Assembly (NCBI GenBank): GCA_965230565.1
Contig: CBDDLH010000016.1
Coordinates: 62,001 to 126,000 of the forward strand
DNA: 64,000 nucleotides
DNA from: BCD1 sp965230565
GTDB lineage: Bacteria; Bacteroidota; Bacteroidia; Chitinophagales; Saprospiraceae
Direction of reading: 5' to 3'
A program made the position numbers and the translations under genes. The notes under the pieces were generated by a model. That model did not search any database and was not told where the DNA came from. It worked only from the letters and a program-made list of their open reading frames with translations. Positions 25,719-34,757 of the stretch are shown piece after piece. Every line of letters starts with the position of its first letter. The first letter of the stretch is position 1.

Positions 25719-25935
25719 AGTAAGCTTATGGATTTATTCAAAATATTTCCCCTTAGCAGTAAATTATTCTAAAATACATGGAAAGATGGATGAAATGGAA
25801 AAATGGATTACAGTAAAATGGTACATCTAATCCAATTATCCATTCTTCCAACTATCCAGACCTTTTAAAGAAACTTATTAATCATGGTAAGGGGCTGATT
25901 ATTAGATGATTAAAAATTAAATCAAACTCTTATTC
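25719..25935 (+). repeat. interspersed hairpin element, copy A
   Basis: About 217 bp filling the gap between the dNK stop codon and ndh. It contains an inverted repeat with 17-nt arms (25794-25810 and 25828-25844, 15 of 17 paired) built from TGGAWAAATGGA-type blocks, with a further ATCCA block to 25858. The right end (25910-25935) contains AAACTCTTATTC, which also ends copy B (58963-59170); copy C (52739-52941) has a weaker version. All copies start within 8 bp of a stop codon and end just before the next gene. Confidence 0.6.
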
Positions 25936-25974
25936 TCCAACCATTGAACAAACCAATTTTTTAAAAACCATTTC

Positions 25975-27288
25975 ATGATCAATTTACCCGAAACTGACCA
26001 AAAAAGAATTGTCATAATCGGCGGCGGATTTGCCGGACTAAAACTGGCCAGGAAGTTGTCAAGTGCCGATTATCAGGTCGTATTGCTTGATCGCAATAAT
26101 TACCACCAGTTCCAGCCGCTTTTCTACCAGGTGGCCATGTCCGGACTTGAACCGAGTTCCATTGTTTTTCCTTTAAGAAAACTGTTCCATCATAAAAAGA
26201 ATGTCTACATCCGGGTTACGGAAGTGCTTTCCGTGGAAATGGATAAAAAGCGGCTGCAAACACCTTTGGGCATTGTCAATTACGATTATCTCGTCATAGC
26301 TACAGGGGCCAGGACTAATTATTTTGGTAATAAGTCACTGGAAGAATTGACCATTCCTATGAAATCGGTTTCAGAAGCACTTTATCTAAGGAATCGCATC
26401 CTTTCTGATTATGAAACCGCTCATAGTATGACGGATTATGAAGAGCGTCAGAAATATCTGGATATCGTCATCGTGGGAGGGGGTGCAACAGGCGTGGAAG
26501 TTGCCGGCGCCATTGCGGAAATGCGTAATACTATTTTCCATAAAGATTATCCGGAACTCGACCCAAAAGAAATTGACATTCATCTGGTCCACGGAGCGGA
26601 CAGATTACTTAAAGGTATGACTAAACAGGCTTCTATAAAAGCCCTGAAATTTTTAGAAGAACTCGGGGTCAATGTGATTCTGAATACTAGGGTAACAGAA
26701 TACGACGGGACAGACGTTTGTATGAATAATGGAACGACTATTCAGGCCCATAAAGTAGTCTGGGCAGCGGGAATTACGGCAAACTTTTTAAAAGGACTTC
26801 CCGAAGGCTGTTCAACTTATGGCAACAGATTAAAAGTAGATAGATTCAATAAAGTTGAAGGAACAGAGGATATCTATGCCATTGGAGATGTAGCCTTTAT
26901 GGTAGAAGAAAATTTCCCGGAAGGTCATCCCCAGGTTGCCCAGGTAGCGCTGCAGCATGCTCAAAACCTGGCCGGTAATTTTATTCGCCTTCAAAAGGGG
27001 AAGGAATTAAAGCACTTTAAATATGATGATAAGGGGTCTATGGCAACCATTGGCCGCCACAAAGCGGTAGTTGATTTGCCTCGCTGGCGATTCCAGGGGT
27101 TCTTCGCCTGGGTAGTCTGGTTGGTGGTTCATTTGTTCCAGTTGATTGGGGTAAAAAACAGGTTGTTTGTATTTTTCAATTGGGTTTGGAACTACTTCAC
27201 TTACGATCAATCCCTTCGCTTACTTATCCGACCACACAATCCTTCCAAAAAGGAAGAAATGAAAATTGCGGAAGACCATGGAAAATAG
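25975..27288 (+). CDS. ndh: type II NADH dehydrogenase (NDH-2)
   Basis: 437 residues. Single-subunit, non-proton-pumping NADH:quinone oxidoreductase at the inner face of the membrane. Two Rossmann dinucleotide sites: IIGGGFAGLKLARKL (FAD, about 13-27) and VIVGGGATGVEVAGAIAE (NADH, about 163-180). NYHQFQPLFYQVAMSGLEPS is the family quinone/FAD-site signature, YAIGDVA the second FAD contact. A C-terminal hydrophobic segment (WRFQGFFAWVVWLVVHLFQL) anchors it to the membrane. Gives this organism an alternative to ion-coupled NADH oxidation beside the RNF complex. Followed by proC, whose promoter overlaps the ndh 3' end. Confidence 0.93.
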   Translation: MINLPETDQKRIVIIGGGFAGLKLARKLSSADYQVVLLDRNNYHQFQPLFYQVAMSGLEPSSIVFPLRKLFHHKKNVYIRVTEVLSVEMDKKRLQTPLGIVNYDYLVIATGARTNYFGNKSLEELTIPMKSVSEALYLRNRILSDYETAHSMTDYEERQKYLDIVIVGGGATGVEVAGAIAEMRNTIFHKDYPELDPKEIDIHLVHGADRLLKGMTKQASIKALKFLEELGVNVILNTRVTEYDGTDVCMNNGTTIQAHKVVWAAGITANFLKGLPEGCSTYGNRLKVDRFNKVEGTEDIYAIGDVAFMVEENFPEGHPQVAQVALQHAQNLAGNFIRLQKGKELKHFKYDDKGSMATIGRHKAVVDLPRWRFQGFFAWVVWLVVHLFQLIGVKNRLFVFFNWVWNYFTYDQSLRLLIRPHNPSKKEEMKIAEDHGK

Positions 27289-27297
27289 TTAATTTTG
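27266..27297 (+). promoter_or_regulatory. consensus promoter of proC at the ndh 3' end
   Basis: TTG (27266-27268), 21-bp spacer and TAATTTTG (27290-27297). The -33 element is inside the last ndh codons and the -7 box just beyond its stop; the leader would be about 35 nt. Confidence 0.65.
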
Positions 27298-27338
27298 CCT
27301 TCTTGTTGACGGCAAGTATTGACTAAATTTCATAACAA

Positions 27339-28142
27339 ATGAATATACTGATCATTGGTGGAGGTAATATGGGTAAGACATATGCTCACAGTTTCCTCCG
27401 TTCCCACATCTCCAATAAAGAAGGCATGATGATTCTCGAAAGGTCTGTTGAAAAGGCGGAAGAATTGAGAGGAGAAGACATCGGGACGATTTATACAGAA
27501 CCTGAAGACTGTATTCACAAAGCGGATCTTGTGATTTTTGCTGTTAAACCACAGGATGCTCATGCGTTGTTTGACAGACTTAAACCCCATATTGATCCTC
27601 AACAGGTTTTCTTGTCCATTATGGCCGGAGTTAAGATTGAGACTATGGAAGAGTCCCTTGGAGCCAAGAAAATCATCCGTGCCATGCCAAATTTACCTTC
27701 ACAGATTGGTCGTGGAATGACTGCTTATACTTCTTCAGATGATGTGACCCGGATCGAGCTGGTCATGGTTCAGAATTTATTGAACACCACAGGCAAAGCT
27801 ATTTATGTAGCAGATGAAGCTGCGATTGACGGAGCTACAGCTATTAGTGGCAGTGGTCCTGCCTACGTCTGGCATTTCATGAATTCATTACTGAAGTCAG
27901 CTCAGGACATGGGCTTTTCTTATACAGAAGCGGAATTACTCGTTACACAGACTTTTTTAGGTGCAGTTGAATTATATACCGCTTCGGAGATTTCTTTGGA
28001 GGAATGGATTAAGCGAGTATGTTCAAAAGGAGGGACAACGGAAGCTGCCTTGAAATCCTTTAAGGAGAACGAGGTGGAGAAGGATATAAAATCGGGGGCG
28101 AAAGCAGCGCTGAACAGAGCGGAAGAGTTGGGAAAAATGTAA
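27339..28142 (+). CDS. proC: pyrroline-5-carboxylate reductase
   Basis: 267 residues, normal length. Last step of proline synthesis: reduces 1-pyrroline-5-carboxylate with NAD(P)H. N-terminal Rossmann motif IIGGGNMGKTYAHSF, VIFAVKPQDA, RAMPNLPSQIGRGMTAY, and the C-terminal dimerisation domain with the signature ISGSGPAYVWHFMNSL and CSKGGTTEAALKSF. Own promoter; ends at the bidirectional terminator shared with ffh. Confidence 0.95.
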   Translation: MNILIIGGGNMGKTYAHSFLRSHISNKEGMMILERSVEKAEELRGEDIGTIYTEPEDCIHKADLVIFAVKPQDAHALFDRLKPHIDPQQVFLSIMAGVKIETMEESLGAKKIIRAMPNLPSQIGRGMTAYTSSDDVTRIELVMVQNLLNTTGKAIYVADEAAIDGATAISGSGPAYVWHFMNSLLKSAQDMGFSYTEAELLVTQTFLGAVELYTASEISLEEWIKRVCSKGGTTEAALKSFKENEVEKDIKSGAKAALNRAEELGKM

Positions 28143-28162
28143 AAGGTTTTACAGGATAGCAT

Positions 28163-28200
28163 AAAAAAACCTCTAACTATCATCAGTTGGAGGTTTTTTT
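28163..28200. terminator. bidirectional terminator between proC and ffh
   Basis: An A-run, a 9-bp stem (28170-28178 with 28185-28193, one G-T pair), a 6-nt loop and a T-run of seven. It is symmetric and serves both convergent genes. Confidence 0.85.
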
Positions 28201-28205
28201 ATTGG

Positions 28206-29573
28206 TTAGCGTCTTCCTCTGAATCCAGGCTTCATGCCTCCCATGAGGCCTCCGGCAGCATTACCCATGCCGCCTTGCATTTTGGTCATTTGACGCATCA
28301 TTTTCCGCATTTGATCAAATTGCTTCATGAAGCGATTGATCTCGTCGAGCGGTTGTCCGCAACCCTGGGCAATCCTTTTCTTTCGGCTCAGGTTGATCAA
28401 TTCAGGATTGGCTCTTTCCTGAGGCGTCATAGAGAAGATAATCGATTCTACTTTATTAAAGGCATTATCATCGATATCCAGACCTTTGGTCATTTTACTC
28501 ATTCCCGGGATCATGTTCATCAAACTCTTCAGGTCACCCATTTTTCGGATCTGTCCAATTTGGCTGAGGAAATCGTTAAAATCAAATTTGTTCTTTTTGA
28601 TCTTTTTCTCGAGCCTTTTGGCCTCTTTCTCATCAAACTGATCCTGGGCACGTTCAACGAAAGAAACGATATCTCCCATACCGAGGATACGCTGGGCCAT
28701 ACGATCTGGGTGGAAAATATCCAGGGCATCCATCTTTTCACCAGTACTGGCAAATTTGATAGGTTTGCCAACCGTGTATTTGACCGATAAGGCAGCACCA
28801 CCTCGGGTATCACCATCTAATTTGGTGAGTACTACACCGTCGTAATTGATCACCTCGTTGAAGGCTTTGGCTGTATTGACAGCATCTTGTCCGGTCATGG
28901 AATCCACTACAAACAGCGTTTCATTAGGCAGGATGGCCTCCTTGATGGCAGCAATCTCATCCATCATTTCCTGGTCAACTGCCAAACGACCGGCAGTATC
29001 CACAATCACCACATCATAACCATTTTCCTTGGCATGGTGGATGGATTTTAGAGCAATCTCAACCGGATTCTTATTTTCAGGCTCTTTATAAATGCCGGCA
29101 CCAACCTGCTCAGCAAGTACCCCTAACTGATCAATCGCCGCAGGACGGTAAACGTCACAGGCTACCAATAACGGATTCTTTTTGTCTTTGCTTCTTGTTT
29201 TGAGGTGATGAGCAAGCTTTCCGGAAAAAGTGGTTTTACCAGATCCCTGAAGGCCTGCCACCAGAACCACTGCAGGGTCTCCTTTTACATTGATCCCGGC
29301 AGTTTGTCCTCCCATGAGTTGTACGAGTTCGTCCATGACGATCTTGACCATCAACTCACCTGGTTTAACTGATTGAAGTACGTTTTCCTGACCTAATGCC
29401 TTGTCCTTCACCTTGTCGGTAAATTCCTTGGCAATTTTATAGTTAACATCCGCTGCAACAAGTGCACGGCGAATTTCTTTGATCGACTGAGCGACATTGA
29501 TCTCCGTCAGTTTCCCTTCTCCCTTAAGGTTCTTAAATGCCGATTCTAACCTATCATTTAAACTATCAAACAT
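28206..29573 (-). CDS. ffh: signal recognition particle protein Ffh
   Basis: 455 residues. GTPase that binds 4.5S RNA and signal sequences and delivers ribosomes to FtsY. N domain (1-90), G domain with GLQGSGKTTFSGKL (about 107-120), DVYRPAAIDQL, DTAGRL, TKLDGDTRGGAAL and GEKMDALDIFHPDRMAQRILGMGD, then the Met-rich M domain (about 300-430; KKRIAQGCGQPLDEINRFMKQF) and a Gly/Met-rich tail ending GRR. All motifs intact. Convergent with proC. Confidence 0.97.
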   Translation of the reverse strand: MFDSLNDRLESAFKNLKGEGKLTEINVAQSIKEIRRALVAADVNYKIAKEFTDKVKDKALGQENVLQSVKPGELMVKIVMDELVQLMGGQTAGINVKGDPAVVLVAGLQGSGKTTFSGKLAHHLKTRSKDKKNPLLVACDVYRPAAIDQLGVLAEQVGAGIYKEPENKNPVEIALKSIHHAKENGYDVVIVDTAGRLAVDQEMMDEIAAIKEAILPNETLFVVDSMTGQDAVNTAKAFNEVINYDGVVLTKLDGDTRGGAALSVKYTVGKPIKFASTGEKMDALDIFHPDRMAQRILGMGDIVSFVERAQDQFDEKEAKRLEKKIKKNKFDFNDFLSQIGQIRKMGDLKSLMNMIPGMSKMTKGLDIDDNAFNKVESIIFSMTPQERANPELINLSRKKRIAQGCGQPLDEINRFMKQFDQMRKMMRQMTKMQGGMGNAAGGLMGGMKPGFRGRR

Positions 29574-29735
29574 GTTTTAAAATTTCTTTTTTTGTTGGAG
29601 TTCTTCCTTTCAAATAACTGGAAAACAGTTCAAAAGGTTTTAAACCAAAACTCATATTCGCGAAAGCCGCTAAGATAATATGATTTAACAGAATTTGACA
29701 ACCTCTTGTTAATCAATTTAGATGAACACCCCAAT

Positions 29736-30674
29736 TTATCCCATCTTTGGAGGTAAAAACACTTCTGCCATCATACAACGGACACTTCCTCCTCCATAGG
29801 TTTCAATGACCGGAATTGGACTTTGGATGATTTGTGTGTGTTTTTTAATACGATTTATCTGTGATGCTGTGAGGGAATTATTGGCGGTTTCAGACATGAC
29901 AAGGAAAGTATCTCCATGATCATTCTTTACCTGCAGCATATTACCGGCAAAAGCATTCATTTGATCAAGGCTGATGTCAATGATTTCTTTTCCGGTCGAT
30001 TCCAATGTTTCCGTCACATGATTTTTTTCCTTAATATCCGTAATGGAATCCAGACAAATTACCGCAAAGTCCTGCCCGAGTGCCATCATTACGTTAGTGT
30101 GATAAATTTCCAGTCCATTTTGATCAAATGATCCGAAAGCCACTTGTTTATAGCCTGTCAATTTGCAAAATTCTTCGAGCAAAGAAGGGTTGGTACGCAC
30201 ACTGATACAGGCGTAGACAATTTTATTAGGTCTGTCAAAAATCATACTGCCTGTGCCTTCCAGGAAAATATCCTGTGCTTCGGCAGTCTCCATTTGTATC
30301 CTGTCTTTGATATCAAACTGTTTATTGAGCAATTCGATGATATCATCTCGTCTTTCCTGGCGCCGGATAGGGGAGAACATCGGATAAGTAATAATCCTTC
30401 CATCGGCATGGAAACTAATCCAGTTATTGGGGAAAACTGCATCTGACTTCACAGGTTCTTCAGTATCCTGAATGACGATGACATTAACTCCGGCTTCCCT
30501 GAGGTTCTTTACCAGGTTGTCAAACTCATCCTTTGCAGCGGCACTGATTTGTTCCGGTGTAAGGCTGCCATCATTGTTTTGGAAGGCATTATTCTGTGCG
30601 GTTTCTGCATTAAAACCAAAGTTTGCAGGCCTTACCATTAATATATTGTTGGTTATCTGATTGGTCGAGCTCAT
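29736..30674 (-). CDS. ctlX: citrulline-utilisation hydrolase CtlX (arginine deiminase related)
   Basis: 312 residues of the amidinotransferase/arginine-deiminase fold, CtlX (COG4874) group. N-terminal MVRPANFGFN, FPNNWISFHADGRIITYPM (substrate Asn/Asp), GTGSMIFDRPNKIVYACIS, the catalytic His in YHTNVMMALG, and the catalytic Cys in GGGSVRCMMAEVF near the end are all present. The fold suggests hydrolysis of a guanidino or ureido compound; the name is transferred from the family and the physiological substrate is unproven. A minus-strand -7 box TACTTTTG lies at 30702-30695, 20 bp before the start. Confidence 0.85.
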   Translation of the reverse strand: MSSTNQITNNILMVRPANFGFNAETAQNNAFQNNDGSLTPEQISAAAKDEFDNLVKNLREAGVNVIVIQDTEEPVKSDAVFPNNWISFHADGRIITYPMFSPIRRQERRDDIIELLNKQFDIKDRIQMETAEAQDIFLEGTGSMIFDRPNKIVYACISVRTNPSLLEEFCKLTGYKQVAFGSFDQNGLEIYHTNVMMALGQDFAVICLDSITDIKEKNHVTETLESTGKEIIDISLDQMNAFAGNMLQVKNDHGDTFLVMSETANNSLTASQINRIKKHTQIIQSPIPVIETYGGGSVRCMMAEVFLPPKMG

Positions 30675-30694
30675 AGGCTGAATTTTGTTTTTTG

Positions 30695-30702
30695 CAAAAG
30701 TA
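30695..30702 (-). promoter_or_regulatory. -7 box of ctlX
   Basis: Plus-strand CAAAAGTA reads TACTTTTG on the minus strand, matching TAnnTTTG, 20 bp before the ctlX ATG. No TTG at -33 spacing. Confidence 0.4.
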
Positions 30703-30930
30703 AGTATTGTTGAAGATTATCCGATTAATTCGGGTAGATTGCAAGTATATTTTTAATCAATTATTTTACTCAGTTAAAAAATTCTTCCAATTATTTACAC
30801 AATAAAAGCCTAACAATCAATGACAAAATTGAAAACTGACATTATTCATGCCCTTAGGGTGAGAAAAGTCATTCGATACCCGTGTGCAAAGTGTCATTTT
30901 TACACTGTTGAAAAAAGAAATGAGCACCAA

Positions 30931-31365
30931 ATGCACCAGGAACAGATCATACACAAAGCAATTGTCAAAGGGTTAACCTCGGAAGGGGTGGAGGTGGTAC
31001 TGGAAGACCCACCAGGATGTGATGCCTGTAATGCCAAGAGCAGTTGCGGGTTAAATCCTGAAAACCAGGGAGAAGAGAGCGTTAAATCTTTTTTTATTCC
31101 CGTTCAGGAAGACATTTACCAACCTGGTGAAGCTGTTGAAGTAAGTATTGCTCCTGCCATTGGATTGAAAGCTGTTTTATGGGGATATTTATTTCCCTTT
31201 ATATTAATGATGGTTGTTTTGATCATTGGGCTAAACTTTTTTGAAGAATTGATAGCGGGCATTGCGGCTTTGGCTGTAGTGGCCCTTTTTTATGTGGTGC
31301 TTTATTTCAATAAAGACAGGATGAAAAAAACATTTGCCATTGACTTAAAGAAATTCGGATCATGA
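30931..31365 (+). CDS. RseC/MucC family (SoxR-reducing system) protein
   Basis: 144 residues from the ATG at 30931 (MHQEQIIHKAIVKG); an in-frame ATG at 30820 would add 37 residues unlike the family. The Cys-rich motif GCDACNAKSSCG near residue 30 is the RseC signature (possible Fe-S or redox site), followed by two transmembrane helices (about 76-98 and 100-120). RseC proteins accompany RNF/RSX complexes and help reduce or maintain them. It is the first gene of the RNF operon and its TGA overlaps the rnfB ATG. Confidence 0.88.
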   Translation: MHQEQIIHKAIVKGLTSEGVEVVLEDPPGCDACNAKSSCGLNPENQGEESVKSFFIPVQEDIYQPGEAVEVSIAPAIGLKAVLWGYLFPFILMMVVLIIGLNFFEELIAGIAALAVVALFYVVLYFNKDRMKKTFAIDLKKFGS

Positions 31366-32321
31366 CTGACACTATTCTGTACACGGTTATTACATTGACT
31401 TCGGTAGGTGTTATTGCGGCTACCATTTTGTATATTCTCACACTCTATTTCAAGGTTTATGAAAATCCGCTGATCGGCGAAGTAGACGAGGTACTGCCTG
31501 GTGCTAATTGTGCAGGTTGTGGCTCTCCCGGCTGTCGTCCCTTTGCGGAAAAGCTTGTAAACTCTGAGGACATTTCTGATTTATTCTGCCCGGTTGGAGG
31601 TAATGATGTTATGGCCCAGGTCGCCAAAATTCTGGGTAAAGAAGTAGCGGAAAAAGACCCGGAAGTGGCAGTTTTGTTATGCCAGGGGAGTTGTGAGGTC
31701 AGGCCTAAAATCAATTTTTACGACGGACCCTCCTCCTGTTCTATTGAGTCCATGATTTACGGAGGAGATACGGGTTGTCAGTACGGCTGTCTGGGAGGCG
31801 GTGAATGTGTGGATGCCTGTACGTTCGATGCCATGTACATGGATGAAAAAACAGGATTACCGGTAGTCATTGATGATAAATGTACGGGTTGTAATGCCTG
31901 TGTAACGGCTTGTCCAAGAGATCTTCTGGAATTGCGACCAAAGCAAAAGCGGGATCTCAAGGTTTATGTCGGCTGTAAAAATGAAGAGAAAGGTGGTATC
32001 GCCAGAAAGTCCTGTAATGTCGCCTGTATTGGTTGTAACAAGTGTGTTGATGTTTGTACAAAAGATGCCATTACCGTTGAAAACAATCTGGCCTACATCG
32101 ATGCGGCATTATGTACTTTGTGCAGAAAGTGTATTCCGGTATGCCCAACAGACTCCATAATTGAAGAAAACTTCCCTAAACCAGTTGACAAAGAGAAGGC
32201 AAGAGCTAAAGCTAAAGAAAAAGCCAAAGCTAAAAAGGAGGCAGAAAAGAAAGCCAAAGAAGCCGCTAAGGAAAAAGTTGCTGTTCCTGTCGCTGTAAAG
32301 GAAGAACCAAAAAAGGAATGA
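31362..32321 (+). CDS. rnfB: RNF complex ferredoxin subunit RnfB
   Basis: 319 residues. Takes electrons from ferredoxin into the RNF complex, which couples Fd:NAD+ oxidoreduction to Na+ or H+ transport. N-terminal membrane anchor (about 1-27), the 4Fe-4S motif NCAGCGSPGCRPFAEKL, then cysteine clusters GGGECVDACTFDAM, CTGCNACVTACPRD, CIGCNKCVDVC and CTLCRKCIPVCPTDS. The last 45 residues are an Ala/Lys/Glu-rich tail (KARAKAKEKAKAKKEAEKKA), a likely long charged helix. ATGA overlap with rseC. A 117-bp gap with hairpins separates it from rnfC. Confidence 0.95.
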   Translation: MTDTILYTVITLTSVGVIAATILYILTLYFKVYENPLIGEVDEVLPGANCAGCGSPGCRPFAEKLVNSEDISDLFCPVGGNDVMAQVAKILGKEVAEKDPEVAVLLCQGSCEVRPKINFYDGPSSCSIESMIYGGDTGCQYGCLGGGECVDACTFDAMYMDEKTGLPVVIDDKCTGCNACVTACPRDLLELRPKQKRDLKVYVGCKNEEKGGIARKSCNVACIGCNKCVDVCTKDAITVENNLAYIDAALCTLCRKCIPVCPTDSIIEENFPKPVDKEKARAKAKEKAKAKKEAEKKAKEAAKEKVAVPVAVKEEPKKE

Positions 32322-32341
32322 TTGTCCAATAACCGGTAATA

Positions 32342-32438
32342 AAAATCTCCTGAAATAGAATTGAGATTTTGGTAATAAAAAATTGCCCTTAACCGGCCGG
32401 AAATCCCGGTCGGAGTGGTAAGCGCTAATTTCAAAATT
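32342..32438 (+). other. hairpin-bearing gap between rnfB and rnfC
   Basis: The only large gap in the operon. It holds a stem AAAATCTC/GAGATTTT (32342-32349 with 32363-32370) and a GC-rich CCGG-AAATC-CCGG stem just upstream of rnfC. There is no long T-run, so it is at best a partial attenuator or an mRNA-processing or stability element. Confidence 0.35.
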
Positions 32439-33746
32439 ATGTTAAGAACATTTCCAAAAGGTGGGATTCATCCGGCAGATAACAAGATTTCTGCTGACAT
32501 GCCGATAGAGGAATTGCCCCTACCTAAAGTGGTATCTATTCCTATCTCCCAACATATTGGCGCTCCGGCTGAAATTGTTGTGGAGCAGAAACAAAAAGTC
32601 AAGGTCGGAGATATTATTGCAACTGCAAAAGGTTATGTTTCCTCCAATATTCATGCTACTGTTTCCGGAACGGTCACCAAGATTGAAACGGTTCTCGATA
32701 GCAGTGGTTATAAAAACCCTGCAGTTACCATAAGGGTCAAAGATGATGAATGGGTGGATACGGTTGACCGTGGAGACGAAATCATCAGAGAATTTGACCT
32801 TCCTCAGGAAGAGATCGTACGTAAAATTATGGAAGCAGGTATCGTTGGGCTTGGTGGTGCTGCTTTTCCTTCCCACGTAAAACTGGCCCCTCCAAAAGAT
32901 AAAAAGGCAGAAATCCTCATCGTCAACGGTGTTGAATGTGAACCTTATCTTACCGCTGACCACCGTTTGATGGTTGAAAAACCTGAACATATTCTCGTTG
33001 GTATTGATATTCTGAAAAAGGCATTGGGTGTAGAGAAAGTCGGAATTGGTGTAGAGGCTAATACTCCTGATGCTGTGAAAATATTCCAGCAGCTTACCAA
33101 AGAACGCGACGATATTGAAGTATATCCCCTGAAGGTTAAATATCCACAGGGAGGTGAGAAACAATTGATCAAAGCGGTTACCGGTGAGGAAGTTCCTGCA
33201 GGAGGATTACCTATCGATGTTGGAGCAATTGTCCACAATGTGGGAACAGTTTACGCAGTTTACGAAGCCATTCAAAAGAACAAACCCCTGGTAGAAAGGG
33301 TAGTTACGGTAACCGGTAAAAACCTTGATAAACCTGCCAATTTCCGCGTACGTATTGGTACTCCTGTTAAGGATATTATTGAAGCGGCAGGAGGACTTCC
33401 GGAAGATGCTGGAAAGATCATTAATGGCGGGCCAATGATGGGGAAAGCGTTGAGTGACGTTACGGTGCCTATCACTAAAGGTACTTCAGGGATCCTCATC
33501 ATACCCGAGGCAGAGGGAAGGCGAGGTGAAGTGAAAAGCTGTATCAGGTGTAGCCGTTGTGTGAGTGTTTGTCCAATGGGGCTGGAACCTTATTTACTCA
33601 TGACACTCATCGAAAAGAAATTTGATGAAAGGGCGAAGGATGAAGATATTTTTGATTGTATTGAATGTGGTTCCTGCAACTACATTTGTCCTTCCAACAG
33701 ACCATTGCTTGATTATATTAGATTAGGAAAAAAAGTGCTTAAATAA
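32439..33746 (+). CDS. rnfC: RNF complex subunit RnfC
   Basis: 435 residues from the ATG at 32439 (MLRTFPKGGIHPADNK, the family start); a GTG at 32415 would add eight residues. Peripheral subunit with NADH and FMN sites related to the 51-kDa subunit of complex I: LGGAAFPSHVKL, VNGVECEPYLTADHRLM, YPQGGEKQLIKAVTG, and two 4Fe-4S motifs CIRCSRCVSVCPMGLEP and CIECGSCNYICPSNRPLLDYIRLGK near the C-terminus. It lacks the very long Ala/Lys tail of gammaproteobacterial RnfC. Ends 6 bp before rnfD. Confidence 0.96.
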   Translation: MLRTFPKGGIHPADNKISADMPIEELPLPKVVSIPISQHIGAPAEIVVEQKQKVKVGDIIATAKGYVSSNIHATVSGTVTKIETVLDSSGYKNPAVTIRVKDDEWVDTVDRGDEIIREFDLPQEEIVRKIMEAGIVGLGGAAFPSHVKLAPPKDKKAEILIVNGVECEPYLTADHRLMVEKPEHILVGIDILKKALGVEKVGIGVEANTPDAVKIFQQLTKERDDIEVYPLKVKYPQGGEKQLIKAVTGEEVPAGGLPIDVGAIVHNVGTVYAVYEAIQKNKPLVERVVTVTGKNLDKPANFRVRIGTPVKDIIEAAGGLPEDAGKIINGGPMMGKALSDVTVPITKGTSGILIIPEAEGRRGEVKSCIRCSRCVSVCPMGLEPYLLMTLIEKKFDERAKDEDIFDCIECGSCNYICPSNRPLLDYIRLGKKVLK

Positions 33747-33752
33747 CCGATC

Positions 33753-34757
33753 ATGGATAAATTCATAACCATATCAGCATCCCCGCATATACATACGGAT
33801 GAATCGGTGAATAAAATTATGTTTCGGGTGATCTATGCTTTGATCCCGGCTTATTTGGTTTCACTGTTCGTCTTTGGGCTAGGAGCATTTATAGTGAGTG
33901 CGGTGGCTGTGGTTTCCTGTATGCTGTTTGAATTCCTCATACAGAAGTATATTTTGAAAACAGATGTCACAATTGCTGACGGATCAGCTGCCCTTACCGG
34001 ATTATTGCTGGCATTCAATTTACCGACAAACCTTCCGGTATGGATCATCATAGCCGGTAGCTTTTTTGCCATTGCCATTGCGAAATTATCCTTTGGCGGT
34101 TTAGGAAATAATATCTTCAACCCCGCATTGGCAGGGCGTGTATTCCTTTTGGTATCCTTTCCTGCTCAAATGACTTCCTGGCCGAAGCCATTTGAAAACA
34201 GGTTGGTTTATACGGATGGGGTAACAGGTGCTACGCCTCTTGGCGTTTTGAAGGAAGGGCTTAATAACGATGAACCAATAGCGACATTAGTATCACAAAT
34301 TCCGGAATATACAGATATGTTATATGGTTTTATGGGCGGCTCCATGGGAGAAATTTCAGCGCTTGCATTGCTGTTGGGAGGAATTTACATGTTGTACAAA
34401 CATGTGATTACCTGGCACATCCCAGTATCTGTTTTAGGATCAGTGGCGGTATTCAGTGCAATCATGTGGCTGGTCAATCCGAATCAGTTTATGGATCCGC
34501 TCTTCCACCTTACCTCTGGTGGTTTGATGCTTGGAGCCTTTTATATGGCGACAGATATGGTGAGCAGTCCTATGACGAAAAAAGGGATGATCGTATTCGG
34601 AGTTGCTATTGGCCTGCTGACCATGGTGATCAGGTATTTCGGAGCGTATCCGGAAGGAGTATCCTTTGCCATTCTGATTATGAATGCTTTTGTTCCATTG
34701 CTGGATAAATATTTCAAACCAAAACGTTTTGGTCACAACTTAATCAAAGACAAATGA
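33753..34757 (+). CDS. rnfD: RNF complex membrane subunit RnfD
   Basis: 334 residues, NqrB-like integral membrane protein with about eight to ten helices. SPHIHTDESVNKIM at the N-terminus, NNIFNPALAGRVFLL, and DGVTGATPLGVLKEG, whose Thr would carry the covalently bound FMN. TDMVSSPMTKKG is also conserved. Forms the ion-translocating core with RnfA, RnfE and RnfG. Its stop overlaps the rnfG start (ATGA). Confidence 0.95.
   Translation: MDKFITISASPHIHTDESVNKIMFRVIYALIPAYLVSLFVFGLGAFIVSAVAVVSCMLFEFLIQKYILKTDVTIADGSAALTGLLLAFNLPTNLPVWIIIAGSFFAIAIAKLSFGGLGNNIFNPALAGRVFLLVSFPAQMTSWPKPFENRLVYTDGVTGATPLGVLKEGLNNDEPIATLVSQIPEYTDMLYGFMGGSMGEISALALLLGGIYMLYKHVITWHIPVSVLGSVAVFSAIMWLVNPNQFMDPLFHLTSGGLMLGAFYMATDMVSSPMTKKGMIVFGVAIGLLTMVIRYFGAYPEGVSFAILIMNAFVPLLDKYFKPKRFGHNLIKDK

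Noticed and set aside
28275..28790. 171-codon plus-strand frame opposite ffh
   Set aside because: Shadow of a highly conserved gene; no family similarity.
32520..33164. 214-codon open frame on the minus strand inside rnfC
   Set aside because: Antisense shadow of rnfC with Phe/Asn-rich composition and no start context or family.
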